From NCBI GenBank assembly GCA_045118155.1, contig JBGUXS010000002.1, forward strand, positions 1-31,099: DNA of 31,099 nucleotides, read 5' to 3'. Of this stretch, positions 7,169 through 15,835 are shown in pieces. The number at the start of each line of letters is the position of its first letter. Position 1 is the stretch's first letter. Under the pieces are notes generated by a model that was not told the origin of the DNA, ran no database searches, and saw nothing but the letters and a program-made list of their open reading frames with translations. Both the position numbers and the translations under genes were made by a program. The stretch comes from JBGUXS01 sp045118155. Its GTDB lineage: Bacteria > Pseudomonadota > Alphaproteobacteria > CAAHEQ01 > UBA3637.

Positions 7169-8557
7169 TTACTGTAAGCGTACCCTAATCAAGCGCATAT
7201 CTTCTTCCAATTCCTTATCCGAAGAAAGTAATCCTTCTATCGTTCGGACAGCATGTAAAATTGTCGTGTGATCCCGATCAAATTTTAAAGCAATTTCCGG
7301 TAAGGAAAGTGTCGTCATTGTTTTAGATAAATACATAGCTAACTGCCGGGGACGGGCAATCCGACGTTCCCGATGCACAGATTTTAAATCCATCAATTTC
7401 AAACCATAAAAATCGGCAACAACTTTTTGAATTTCTTCAACAGATACTTTGCGTTCATAGGTACCTAAAATGTCTTTTAAAACCATTTTTGTGGTTGCAA
7501 GATCTAATATTCCCCCCATCAATTCGGTATGGGCAATAAGACGCTTTAGGGCCCCTTCTAATTCCCGCACACTAGCCGTAATATGTTCCGCCAAGAAACA
7601 AATAACATCTTTAGGAACATCCGCATGCCATGCCCGTGCTTTTTCTTGCAAAATCCCTAAACGTAATTCATAAGATGTCGGATGAATATCAACCACAAGC
7701 CCATGCGCCAATCTAGTTTTTAACCGTTCGTCAATCCCTTGTAAATCTGCGGGGGAAGTATCTGCAGACAAGACAATTTGTTTGCCCTGAGAAACAAGCG
7801 CATTAAATGTATGGAAAAATTCTTCTTGGGAAGCATTCTTTCCACAAATAAATTGGACATCATCTATCATCAAAACATCTACGGAACGAAACATTTCTTG
7901 AAAATCGTACATCGTATGCGCCCGCAAAGCCTTCACATACTGATTTACAAATTGTTCCGCCGATAAATACAAAACCGTTTTATCCGGATATAATTCCCGT
8001 GTCCGCCAAGCAATTGCTTGCATCAAATGTGTTTTTCCAAGCCCCGGAGCGCTGTGAAAATACAACGGATTAAAAGAAACCCTGTCATCTTCGGCAATAC
8101 GTTTAGCCGCCGCATAAGCAAATTCATTAGGTTTCCCCACAACAAAAGAATCAAAGGTACAATTTTCATCCAAATTCGCCGTATATAAAGTGGGAAAATA
8201 GGATTCTTCTTTTTCTTTCACAAGAGGAATTTCTTGTTGAGGTGCCACCGATAAATTGGAAATTACCGGCATTGGTTTATTCAAACGTAATTCCACTTTT
8301 TCAACGGTTGGATCACAGGTTTGCCACTCTTTTAATAACGTTTCCCCATAATTTTGACGAATTAATTCTTGAATACACGGGGATGGTGCCAATAACGCAA
8401 CCGTATTATCTGCCCGTTCTTGAGGAACAAGTTTACTAATCCAACGCATAGCAAAACGATCTGATAGCTGTTTTTCAAGCCCCGAACAAACCTTTTGCCA
8501 TTGCCCTTGCAAATCTTGTGGTTCCAAAATGTTGGCTGTTTCCGTCGTTTCTAGCAT
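7169..8557 (-). CDS. dnaA: Chromosomal replication initiator DnaA
   Basis: AAA+ initiator that binds DnaA boxes at oriC and melts the origin. All four domains are present: domain I (about 10-80), a linker, the ATPase with Walker A APGLGKT (170-176) and Walker B LMIDDVQF (229-236), and the DNA-binding domain with RPRQLAMYL and the DHTTILHA signature. The start is placed at 8557, giving 462 residues. AGGAGGG lies between this ATG and an earlier in-frame ATG at 8575, so it serves the downstream one. The upstream 120 bases hold no TTATCCACA-type box that I can see, so oriC is probably elsewhere. A weak candidate promoter is TTAATA-16-TATTCT within 8598-8625. hsp20 follows after 10 bases. Confidence 0.96.
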   Translation of the reverse strand: MLETTETANILEPQDLQGQWQKVCSGLEKQLSDRFAMRWISKLVPQERADNTVALLAPSPCIQELIRQNYGETLLKEWQTCDPTVEKVELRLNKPMPVISNLSVAPQQEIPLVKEKEESYFPTLYTANLDENCTFDSFVVGKPNEFAYAAAKRIAEDDRVSFNPLYFHSAPGLGKTHLMQAIAWRTRELYPDKTVLYLSAEQFVNQYVKALRAHTMYDFQEMFRSVDVLMIDDVQFICGKNASQEEFFHTFNALVSQGKQIVLSADTSPADLQGIDERLKTRLAHGLVVDIHPTSYELRLGILQEKARAWHADVPKDVICFLAEHITASVRELEGALKRLIAHTELMGGILDLATTKMVLKDILGTYERKVSVEEIQKVVADFYGLKLMDLKSVHRERRIARPRQLAMYLSKTMTTLSLPEIALKFDRDHTTILHAVRTIEGLLSSDKELEEDMRLIRVRLQ

Positions 8558-8674
8558 TGTTAAAACCCTCCTCATGAATTTGATAAGGGTAGATTAGAAT
8601 AAAAAAATCAAAAAAGCTATTAACTTTTTATTAATTTTTTAAAATATTCTTATTGACCTATATCTGGGGGTAAA

Positions 8675-8689
8675 ACAACTATATGTTGT
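8675..8689 (-). terminator. Weak hairpin after uvrA
   Basis: A five-pair stem ACAAC/GTTGT with a five-base loop is followed by TTTT on the minus strand, six bases past the uvrA stop. It is too weak to be sure of termination. The rest of the dnaA-uvrA gap is AT-rich with no other clear signal. Confidence 0.3.
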
Positions 8690-8694
8690 ATTTT

Positions 8695-11481
8695 TTATTT
8701 CAATAAAGGTTTTAAGTACTTCCCCGTCCAACTTTGGGCACATTTTGCCACCTGTTCCGGGGTACCGGTCGCAATAATTTGTCCCCCACCTTGTCCCCCT
8801 TCAGGGCCTAAATCTATTAAATAATCCGCACTTTTAATCACATCTAAATTATGTTCTATAACCACCACAGTATTACCTTGATTGACCAAAGCTTGCAAAA
8901 CTTCCAATAATTTTTGCACATCTGCAAAATGAAGCCCTGTGGTCGGTTCATCTAAAATATAAAGTGTTTTTCCCGTGCTACGCCGGGAAAGTTCTTTAGC
9001 CAACTTTATCCGTTGCGCTTCCCCGCCAGAGAGCGTCACCGCCGATTGACCAAGCGTAATATACCCTAATCCCACTTGTTTTAATAAATTACATTTTTCT
9101 AAAACAGGACGATGATTTTGGAAAAATTCATAAGCTTCATCCACCGTCATATTTAAAACATCTGCAATGGATTTATCCTTATACTTAATTTCCAATGTTT
9201 CCCTGTTATATCGTTGTCCTTTACAAACATCACAAGGCACATACATATCCGGTAAGAAATTCATTTCTATCTTTAACACACCATCCCCAGAACATGCTTC
9301 ACAGCGTCCCCCTTTGACATTAAAGGAAAAGCGCCCCGCTTTATACCCCCGTTCCTTAGCTTCTGGCAACAGGGCAAACCATTCCCGAATTGGGGAAAAC
9401 ATCCCTGTATATGTAGCTGGATTAGACCGAGGGGTTCTGCCAATTGGGGATTGATCTATGTTAATGATTTTATCAATATATCCCGTTCCACGAATATGCT
9501 TATAAGGGCCCACTTGTTCCTTGGATTTATTCAAAACTTGATTCAATGCTTTATAAAGGGTTTCTATTATCAAAGAAGATTTTCCAGATCCCGATACCCC
9601 TGTCACACAACAAAATGTCCCTAGGGGAATATCTACCGAAACATTTTTTAAATTATGGGTTGTAACCCCTTCTAGGGTTAACATTTTTCCATTACCCTTC
9701 CGACGCTTGGCGGGCACAATAATTTTTTTGGCCCCAGATAAATACTGACCCGTTAAAGATAAAGGATTATTAATGACTTCTTCTGGGGTTCCGTGTGCCA
9801 CAACATACCCCCCATGACGGCCTGCTTCCGGACCAATATCAACCAAATAATCCGCCGTTCGCATAGCATCTTCGTCATGTTCTACAACAATCACGCTGTT
9901 TCCTAAATCCCGAAGGTGTTTTAACGTATTGAGTAATTTTTCATTATCCCGTTGATGCAACCCGATAGACGGTTCATCCAAAACGTACATAACCCCTGTT
10001 AAGCCAGAGCCAATTTGACTTGCAAGACGAATACGTTGAGCTTCCCCACCTGAAAGTGTTCCACTTAAACGGTTCAATTCCAGATATCCCAAGCCAACAT
10101 CTTTTAAAAATCCCAAACGATTCACAATTTCTTTCAAAATCCGTTCAGCAATTTCACGCCGCTGCCCCGTTAATTTTTCTGGCAAATTTAAAAACCACTC
10201 GTATGCATCTTGTATCGGCATTTCCGTGGCTTCAGAAATATTTTTTCCATCAATTTTAACACTTAATGCTTCTGGTTTTAAACGCGCCCCATGGCACACT
10301 TCACAATCTGAAGTTAATTGATATTTTTCTATTTCAGAACGCATCCAATCCGATTCGGTTTCATTATAGCGCCGTTCCATATTCGGGATGACCCCTTCAA
10401 AGGTACGATGCCCTTTGTGATACCCGTAAAGAACGGCGTGTTGCATTTCTTCAGGAAGCTTATACCACGGCGTGTTCAAATCTAAATCCGCAATACGTGT
10501 TAAGGACCGCAAGGCCGCATCATACCACGAAAACATTTCCCCATTGCCACTCCAAGGAGCGATCGCCCCTTCACGGATACTTTTACGATCATCGGGGATA
10601 ACTAAATGCTCATCAATTGTTTTTTTCACCCCCAACCCCGCACATTCTGGGCAGGCCCCTTGAGGATTGTTAAAAGAAAATAAACGAGGTTCTAAATTCT
10701 CAACCGTAAACCCAGATACTGGACAGGCAAATTTTGAAGAAAAAATCATAAGTGGCTTTTTCTTGCCAGGTTCAAATAAATACGCAAGACCATCGGTCAT
10801 ACTTAACGCTTTTTCAAAAGAAGAGGCCAAACGCTCTTCTAATCCTTCTTTAATAACAAGCCGATCAATGACAATATAAACATCGTGTTTTTTGTTTTTA
10901 TCTAAGGAAGGGGCTTCGTCTATATCATACAAATCCCCATCTATCATAACCCGTTGAAACCCTTGTTTATGCCACGTTTGAAGTTCTTTTTTATATTCCC
11001 CTTTTCTTGCCCGAATGACAGGTGCCACCAACAATAATTTTGTCCCCACCGAAAGCCCCATCGTCTTGTCCACCATTTGTGTAACTGTTTGGCTTTCAAT
11101 AGGAAGCCCCGTTGCCGGTGAATATGGAATCCCCACCCTTGCCCATAACAAGCGCATATAATCATAAATTTCTGTAACGGTGCCCACCGTTGACCTTGGA
11201 TTTTTACTGGTTGTTTTTTGTTCAATGGAAATCGCTGGGGATAACCCCTCTATTGCATCAACATCCGGTTTATCCATTAGATCTAGAAATTGTCTAGCAT
11301 AGGCTGATAAACTCTCCACATACCGCCTTTGACCTTCTGCGTATAGCGTATCAAATGCTAATGAAGATTTTCCAGAACCAGAAACCCCCGTCATAACAAC
11401 CAATTTATCCCGGGGGATATCTAAATCAATGTTTTTTAGATTATGTTCTCGGGCACCCCGAATTTTAATATGCTCTTGCAT
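8695..11481 (-). CDS. uvrA: Excinuclease ABC subunit A, UvrA
   Basis: Damage-recognition ATPase of nucleotide excision repair, acting with UvrB and UvrC. It has 928 residues from the ATG at 11481, chosen because GGAGG lies four bases before it. Two ABC modules are present: Walker A GVSGSGKSS at 32-40 and again near 628-636, signature LSGGEAQRI near 476 and again near the C-terminus, and DEP Walker B motifs in both halves. The C-terminal zinc finger (CEACSGDG ... CDVCKG) is intact. The first zinc site is reduced to CPVSGF with a later CPECAGLG, as is typical in alphaproteobacteria. No LexA-type box was recognised upstream. The gene sits 43 bases after the VirB8-like gene but has its own candidate -10. 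Confidence 0.97.
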   Translation of the reverse strand: MQEHIKIRGAREHNLKNIDLDIPRDKLVVMTGVSGSGKSSLAFDTLYAEGQRRYVESLSAYARQFLDLMDKPDVDAIEGLSPAISIEQKTTSKNPRSTVGTVTEIYDYMRLLWARVGIPYSPATGLPIESQTVTQMVDKTMGLSVGTKLLLVAPVIRARKGEYKKELQTWHKQGFQRVMIDGDLYDIDEAPSLDKNKKHDVYIVIDRLVIKEGLEERLASSFEKALSMTDGLAYLFEPGKKKPLMIFSSKFACPVSGFTVENLEPRLFSFNNPQGACPECAGLGVKKTIDEHLVIPDDRKSIREGAIAPWSGNGEMFSWYDAALRSLTRIADLDLNTPWYKLPEEMQHAVLYGYHKGHRTFEGVIPNMERRYNETESDWMRSEIEKYQLTSDCEVCHGARLKPEALSVKIDGKNISEATEMPIQDAYEWFLNLPEKLTGQRREIAERILKEIVNRLGFLKDVGLGYLELNRLSGTLSGGEAQRIRLASQIGSGLTGVMYVLDEPSIGLHQRDNEKLLNTLKHLRDLGNSVIVVEHDEDAMRTADYLVDIGPEAGRHGGYVVAHGTPEEVINNPLSLTGQYLSGAKKIIVPAKRRKGNGKMLTLEGVTTHNLKNVSVDIPLGTFCCVTGVSGSGKSSLIIETLYKALNQVLNKSKEQVGPYKHIRGTGYIDKIINIDQSPIGRTPRSNPATYTGMFSPIREWFALLPEAKERGYKAGRFSFNVKGGRCEACSGDGVLKIEMNFLPDMYVPCDVCKGQRYNRETLEIKYKDKSIADVLNMTVDEAYEFFQNHRPVLEKCNLLKQVGLGYITLGQSAVTLSGGEAQRIKLAKELSRRSTGKTLYILDEPTTGLHFADVQKLLEVLQALVNQGNTVVVIEHNLDVIKSADYLIDLGPEGGQGGGQIIATGTPEQVAKCAQSWTGKYLKPLLK

Positions 11482-11502
11482 AAGACCTCCAAAGTAAAGG
11501 AT

Positions 11503-11531
11503 ATTATACCCCAAAAACCTAATTTTAGAAA
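11503..11531 (-). promoter_or_regulatory. Possible uvrA promoter
   Basis: A perfect -10 TATAAT (11503-11508) lies 22 bases before the uvrA ATG. The hexamer 17 bases further upstream, TTTCTA (11526-11531), matches the -35 consensus poorly and overlaps the end of the preceding gene. Confidence 0.4.
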
Positions 11532-12352
11532 GTGTTTTTTTCTAATACTTTTTGTAAAGGAATTGGTAAGTCCCACTCTGGCGATTGTGGTTGAACCGGC
11601 CGATAAATTTTATAAAAATCCGTTACATAAATTCCTGTTGGATTTTCTAGTGTTCTTTTGCCAAAATGAGTTCTGAGGTAAATCGTATAAAGATGCCGAT
11701 TTATCGCGTGTTCTATTTTACATTTCAAACAATCTGGGGTATTATCCGAACATCTGTCACATAAGGGATTAAAAGGGTCCGGAACAGGCAAATCAATAAC
11801 TTCCACAGTTGCTTTCCACAAATTACCCCGAACATAAGATAGATCATAAATATGAACTTCTTGGATATACTCTTGATTTCGGGAATTTTGCATAGATCGA
11901 TTTGATTCTCTTTGAAAAGCAGAACGAACCCGTTCCCCAGAGTATGTATGCACAAACCCTTTTTTCCCCCATAACCGCTGAGCTTCATCATTATCCCAAG
12001 GCAAGGTAAACCGTTCGGCTAAATAGCGCAAGAGTAAATCCTCTACCAATAACTGGACGGCTGAAACCTGTTCCACATTATAGGGCATTGTTTTAATGGA
12101 TTTATTAACTTTATCTTGGATCAGAAAGTAAGACCGTTGCGGAGATGCCACAACCAAATCTAAATGATTTAAACAATAAAAAATAAAACCAGCCACCACT
12201 AAAGAAAGCATGTTTAACATGATCGTGGTAATTGCTAATGCCCGCGACGTCTTCAAAAAACGCCGTTCTGGAAGGGCACCAGTTTGAACGGCTTCGGGAT
12301 AAACCCCTAAAATATCTGTTTTGATTGGTTTATTTTTTTCTTGTGTTTGCAC
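11525..12352 (-). CDS. VirB8-like type IV secretion inner-membrane protein
   Basis: 275 residues with VirB8 layout: a cytoplasmic tail (1-38), one membrane helix (about 40-62) and a periplasmic domain. Family marks are a helical segment LLVEDLLLRYLAERF (101-115), the alternating strands of an NTF2-like fold, and a late NPTG at 237-240 followed by YVTDFYKIY, which matches the conserved NPxG turn of VirB8. The assignment is by pattern only. DotI/IcmL-type relatives are an alternative. An unusual insert carries Cys198, Cys201, Cys208 and Cys211 (CxxC-x6-CxxC), which could bind metal or form disulfides in the periplasm. The start codon is GTG, with AGGGG six bases upstream. No other vir gene is present in the window. 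uvrA lies downstream on the same strand. Confidence 0.5.
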   Translation of the reverse strand: MQTQEKNKPIKTDILGVYPEAVQTGALPERRFLKTSRALAITTIMLNMLSLVVAGFIFYCLNHLDLVVASPQRSYFLIQDKVNKSIKTMPYNVEQVSAVQLLVEDLLLRYLAERFTLPWDNDEAQRLWGKKGFVHTYSGERVRSAFQRESNRSMQNSRNQEYIQEVHIYDLSYVRGNLWKATVEVIDLPVPDPFNPLCDRCSDNTPDCLKCKIEHAINRHLYTIYLRTHFGKRTLENPTGIYVTDFYKIYRPVQPQSPEWDLPIPLQKVLEKNTF

Positions 12353-12419
12353 GCCTTTCCCCTTTTAGGGACAGGATAAATCTTTTTTTGAAAAAGACAA
12401 GTGTTATTTAAAACAATGC

Positions 12420-12448
12420 TTGAAGAAACCTAACAAATATGGTATTTT
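12420..12448 (+). promoter_or_regulatory. Possible promoter for the glycosyltransferase-hydF pair
   Basis: TTGAAG (12420-12425), 17-base spacer ending in TGG, TATTTT (12443-12448). The predicted start falls right at the Shine-Dalgarno GGAGGA, which would make the leader extremely short, so this is tentative. Confidence 0.35.
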
Positions 12449-12464
12449 TGAAATGGAGGATTTT

Positions 12465-13400
12465 ATGATTTCTATTGTGATTCCCGCTTTTAATGAAGAA
12501 AAGGCCTTACCCCATACAATAAGTGCCATTCAAGACGCCCTTAAAAAAGAATCTTACGAAATTATTGTCGTCAATGATGGATCTGTAGATCAGACAGCCC
12601 CCATTTTAGAAAAATTACATAAACAAGATGCACGGATTCATTTTATCACTCTTTCTCGTAATTTTGGGCATCAAGCGGCGTTATTGGCCGGATTGGAAGC
12701 TGCCACAGGGGACGCCGTTATTTCTATTGATGCCGATATGGAACAACCCCCTGCCCTCATTCCAAAAATGATACAAGCTTGGCAAGAAGGGGCTGATATC
12801 GTTTACTGTATTCATCAAGAAGCCGCCCATGAAGGGTGGTTTAAAAAAACAACTTCACGGTTATTTTACAAAATATTTAATGCCTTATCTGGGATTCACT
12901 TGCAACAAGCATGCGATTTTCGTCTTATGGATAGAAAAGTTGTGGATGTTATTAAACAAGCCCCTGAACGGGCATTGTTTTTGCGGGGGCTTGTCGTTTG
13001 GACAGGATTTAAAACAAAAACCTTAACTTATGTGCGGGGGAAACGTATTGCCGGCAGCACCCATTATACCCTAAAAAAAATGATTAACTTGGCGTTAAAC
13101 GGATTACTCTCTTTCAGTACCCGTCCATTACATTTGATTGTTTTATTGGGGCTTTTCGTTGCTATGATTGGGGTTTTCTTATTGGGATGGATTTTTTATC
13201 TTAAACTGTTTACTCATCAAACCATAACAGGGTGGAGTTCTTTAATGGCTGTGATTTTATGCTTAGGGGGGGCACAACTTTTGGTATTAGGGATTATTGG
13301 GGAATACATTGGGATTTTAGTACAAGAAGTCAAACGACGCCCTAGATACCTTATTCAATCGTCCTCCCTGCACAAAAAAACAAAGGATTCTAATGCTTAA
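12465..13400 (+). CDS. Polyprenyl-phosphate glycosyltransferase, GT2 family (GtrB/DPM1/ArnC-like)
   Basis: Membrane enzyme that transfers a sugar from a nucleotide donor to a polyprenyl phosphate carrier, for later use in cell-envelope glycans. 311 residues from the ATG at 12465, supported by GGAGGA five bases upstream. Earlier in-frame codons lack a ribosome site. The GT-A domain shows SIVIPAFNEE (3-12), VNDGS (36-40), the metal-binding DAD (89-91), ACDFRLMDR (149-157) and RIAGSTHY (194-201). Two C-terminal membrane segments (about 220-248 and 257-286) end in a basic tail, as in GtrB. The sugar cannot be told from sequence. hydF starts eight bases before its stop, an odd pairing that is probably packing only. 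Confidence 0.88.
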   Translation: MISIVIPAFNEEKALPHTISAIQDALKKESYEIIVVNDGSVDQTAPILEKLHKQDARIHFITLSRNFGHQAALLAGLEAATGDAVISIDADMEQPPALIPKMIQAWQEGADIVYCIHQEAAHEGWFKKTTSRLFYKIFNALSGIHLQQACDFRLMDRKVVDVIKQAPERALFLRGLVVWTGFKTKTLTYVRGKRIAGSTHYTLKKMINLALNGLLSFSTRPLHLIVLLGLFVAMIGVFLLGWIFYLKLFTHQTITGWSSLMAVILCLGGAQLLVLGIIGEYIGILVQEVKRRPRYLIQSSSLHKKTKDSNA

Positions 13401-14550
13401 TTCCTTACGCAAACATATTGTGTTTTACGGGCTTAGAAATGCCGGAAAATCAAGTCTTGTTAATGCTATCGCGGGGCAAGATGTTGCCCTTGTGTCCCCC
13501 ATTAAAGGCACCACCACAGATCCGGTACAAAAAAGTATGGAAATTTTGCCCCTTGGCCCCGTTGTTTTGATTGATACCCCAGGAATTGATGATACAGGGG
13601 ATTTAGGGTCTTTACGGGTTGATCGGGCAGAAAAAACCATAGATAAAACAGATTTAGCCGTTCTTGTTCTGGAAGGGGATAATTCCCTTTCCCCGTTAGA
13701 ACAAAAACTGTGTAAGAAATTACAGGAACGCAATATCCCTTTCCTGGTTGTGCATAACAAGGCCGATACCCTTACAACTTTTTCCGATAATACCTTTTAC
13801 GTTAGCGCGCAAACTGGGCAAGGGATTACGGAATTAAAAGAAAAAATCGCTCATCTGTTAGCTCAAGGGCCTTCTAAAAAAATTCTAACAGATTTAATTG
13901 AACCCCGTGATATTGTCATCTTGGTCACCCCCATAGATGAATCTGCCCCCAAAAATAGGTTAATTCTCCCCCAACAAATGGTTCTTAGGGAAGTTTTAGA
14001 TACGCATGCTATTCCTATTCTTGTCCAACCCGAAGAATTACTTACTCTGCCCAACAATGTCTTAAAATCAGCAAAGCTTGTTATTACAGATTCTCAGGCC
14101 TTTCAAAAAGTAAATAAACTTTTACCGCAGGAAATACCCTTAACCTCTTTTTCCATTTTAATGGCAAGATTTAAAGGAACATTAAACCCTTATTTAGCTG
14201 GGTGTTCCCATTTAGATCAATTAAAAGATAATGACACCATCTTAATTGCCGAAGGATGTACGCATCACAGGCAATGTCAAGATATTGGGACGGTCAAGCT
14301 GCCAAAATGGATTCAAGATTATACAAAGAAAGCTCTTCATTTTGAATTTTGTTCTGGGAATGATTTTCCAAAGGATTTAAGCCCTTATGCGTTGGTTGTG
14401 CATTGTGGGGGATGTATGCTGACTGAACAAGAAATGACATCCCGTGCCTTGCATTGTGCTAACAAGGAAATTCCCCTAACCAATTATGGAATGCTTATTG
14501 CCAAAATCCATGGAATTCTGCCCAGAGTTTTAGAACCACTTGGTCTTTAA
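13393..14550 (+). CDS. hydF: [FeFe]-hydrogenase maturation GTPase HydF
   Basis: Scaffold that carries the diiron subcluster made with HydE and HydG and delivers it to the apo-hydrogenase. The 385 residues show an N-terminal GTPase: G1 GLRNAGKSS (13-21), the KGTTTDPV switch (38-45), DTPG (61-64) and NKAD (122-125). A middle dimerisation domain follows, then a C-terminal iron-sulfur site with C289-T-H291 and H337-C338-x2-C341. The 45-residue gap between the two His fits the HydF pattern CxH-x(44-53)-HCxxC. The start overlaps the glycosyltransferase gene by eight bases. The end shares bases with the convergent hydE stop. No hydrogenase structural gene or hydG is in the window. Confidence 0.95.
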   Translation: MLNSLRKHIVFYGLRNAGKSSLVNAIAGQDVALVSPIKGTTTDPVQKSMEILPLGPVVLIDTPGIDDTGDLGSLRVDRAEKTIDKTDLAVLVLEGDNSLSPLEQKLCKKLQERNIPFLVVHNKADTLTTFSDNTFYVSAQTGQGITELKEKIAHLLAQGPSKKILTDLIEPRDIVILVTPIDESAPKNRLILPQQMVLREVLDTHAIPILVQPEELLTLPNNVLKSAKLVITDSQAFQKVNKLLPQEIPLTSFSILMARFKGTLNPYLAGCSHLDQLKDNDTILIAEGCTHHRQCQDIGTVKLPKWIQDYTKKALHFEFCSGNDFPKDLSPYALVVHCGGCMLTEQEMTSRALHCANKEIPLTNYGMLIAKIHGILPRVLEPLGL

Positions 14551-15542
14551 GGGGCCGTTTTTTGATGTCCCCCATAACCGGTCCCAATTGTACGTCCTAT
14601 GGATTCAATCTTAAACCCAATACATGTTTTACAAACTTCTGGGGAATCGTTTAGACAGATTTTCCCAGGATAGAGGGTGTATAATTTCCGATATTTTTGT
14701 TCGGTCATATTTGGCATGACAACATTTGCCCCCGCCTTTAATGCCAATATCCGCCCCATGGGACGCAACGTTTCCATAGCCGTTGTTGCGGGGATATTAA
14801 TATCTTGCATGATTAGTCGCATCAGCGCCATTGTCCTTAACGATAAATCAAAGTTATCCTTGGCGCTGTCTTTAAGGGGGGTATCTGGATGGGGGATAAA
14901 AGGCCCAATCCCCGCCATATCTACCCCTATTTCCTTTAAATAAAGTAAATCATTTGCAATAGATTCTATCGTTTGCCCCGGCAACCCCACCATAATACCA
15001 GATCCAAGCTCGTACCCCAATTCTTTAATCATCATCAAACATTCGTGACGATGATCCCAACTCATGCCGGGGTCTAATTTATGATAAAGTTCTTTATCCG
15101 TTGTTTCAATGCGCATTAAGTACCTATCCGCCCCAGCTTCTTTCCAGGCCTTATATTCTTCATAGGTGCGTTCCCCAACGCTCAACGTAATGGCCACATC
15201 CATTTTTTTAATTGTTTCTATCACGCGGGAAAAATTATCCTTTTGATAAAAAATATCTTCACCAGATTGCAAAACAATTGTTTTAAATCCTAAACGAACC
15301 GCCAATTTTGCTTGTTCAATAATTTCTTCTTCGGTTAACCGATAGCGCGCAATATTTTGATTATCCCGCCGAATACCACAATACAAACAATTATTTCGGC
15401 ACCGATTAGAAAATTCTATCAACCCCCGCAAATGCACCGCATCCCCAACATACTGGTGGCGCACCGCATCAGCGCGTTTAAATAAATCTTGTTGATTATC
15501 CTGGTCAGATAACAACTTGATCAGTTGTTCTTTTGTAAACAT
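14547..15542 (-). CDS. hydE: [FeFe]-hydrogenase H-cluster radical SAM maturase HydE
   Basis: Radical SAM enzyme that helps build the dithiomethylamine/diiron part of the H-cluster. The 331 residues are near family length. The radical SAM cysteines are C48-x3-C52-x2-C55 (SNRCRNNCLYCGIR). The HydE fold is clear from LQSGED (91-96), SVGERTYEEY (121-130), GLPGQT (186-191), IGPFIPHPDTPL (212-223) and a METLRP segment (256-261). The optional auxiliary cluster site is kept as C296-x7-C304-x2-C307. The biotin-synthase family is the main alternative, but these segments and the hydF neighbour favour HydE. AAGGA precedes the ATG. The stop codons of hydE and hydF lie in one TTAA, so their mRNAs overlap at the 3' ends. 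Confidence 0.94.
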   Translation of the reverse strand: MFTKEQLIKLLSDQDNQQDLFKRADAVRHQYVGDAVHLRGLIEFSNRCRNNCLYCGIRRDNQNIARYRLTEEEIIEQAKLAVRLGFKTIVLQSGEDIFYQKDNFSRVIETIKKMDVAITLSVGERTYEEYKAWKEAGADRYLMRIETTDKELYHKLDPGMSWDHRHECLMMIKELGYELGSGIMVGLPGQTIESIANDLLYLKEIGVDMAGIGPFIPHPDTPLKDSAKDNFDLSLRTMALMRLIMQDINIPATTAMETLRPMGRILALKAGANVVMPNMTEQKYRKLYTLYPGKICLNDSPEVCKTCIGFKIESIGRTIGTGYGGHQKTAP

Positions 15543-15634
15543 AGCATTCCTTTATTGCCATTTAATAATACTCTTTTTTCCCCATTATGTCAATTTATTA
15601 TAGGGTTTGCCCCGTTTTCCCTTTTTAAAAGTCC

Positions 15635-15662
15635 TTGACAAAGAAATTTTATGTGCTATACT
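15635..15662 (+). promoter_or_regulatory. Promoter of tRNA-Lys
   Basis: TTGACA (15635-15640), 16-base spacer ending in TGC, TATACT (15657-15662). The start is expected near 15669, nine bases before the tRNA. Confidence 0.85.
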
Positions 15663-15677
15663 TTTAAGCTATGGTGA

Positions 15678-15753
<76 letters not shown>

Positions 15754-15762
15754 TTTTATACA

Positions 15763-15796
15763 GCCACCGAATCAATGGTGGCGTTTTTGTTTTTTT
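15763..15796 (+). terminator. Intrinsic terminator after tRNA-Lys
   Basis: Perfect stem GCCACC (15763-15768)/GGTGGC (15777-15782) with an eight-base loop, then a T-rich tail (15784-15796). The opposite strand has no U-run, so it acts only on the tRNA transcript. Confidence 0.9.
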
Positions 15797-15835
15797 CCAT
15801 GCACTTAAACAGGTCCATACTGACTTTTATACGAA

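Noticed and set aside
8558..8575. Earlier in-frame ATG of dnaA
   Set aside because: The Shine-Dalgarno AGGAGGG lies downstream of it and serves the ATG at 8557.
10944..11225. Several shadow frames within uvrA, such as 10944-11225 on the same strand
   Set aside because: They overlap a clearly coding frame, and their composition reflects the uvrA codons.
15763..15782. Bidirectional terminator serving the cupin gene as well
   Set aside because: No U-run follows the hairpin on the minus strand.
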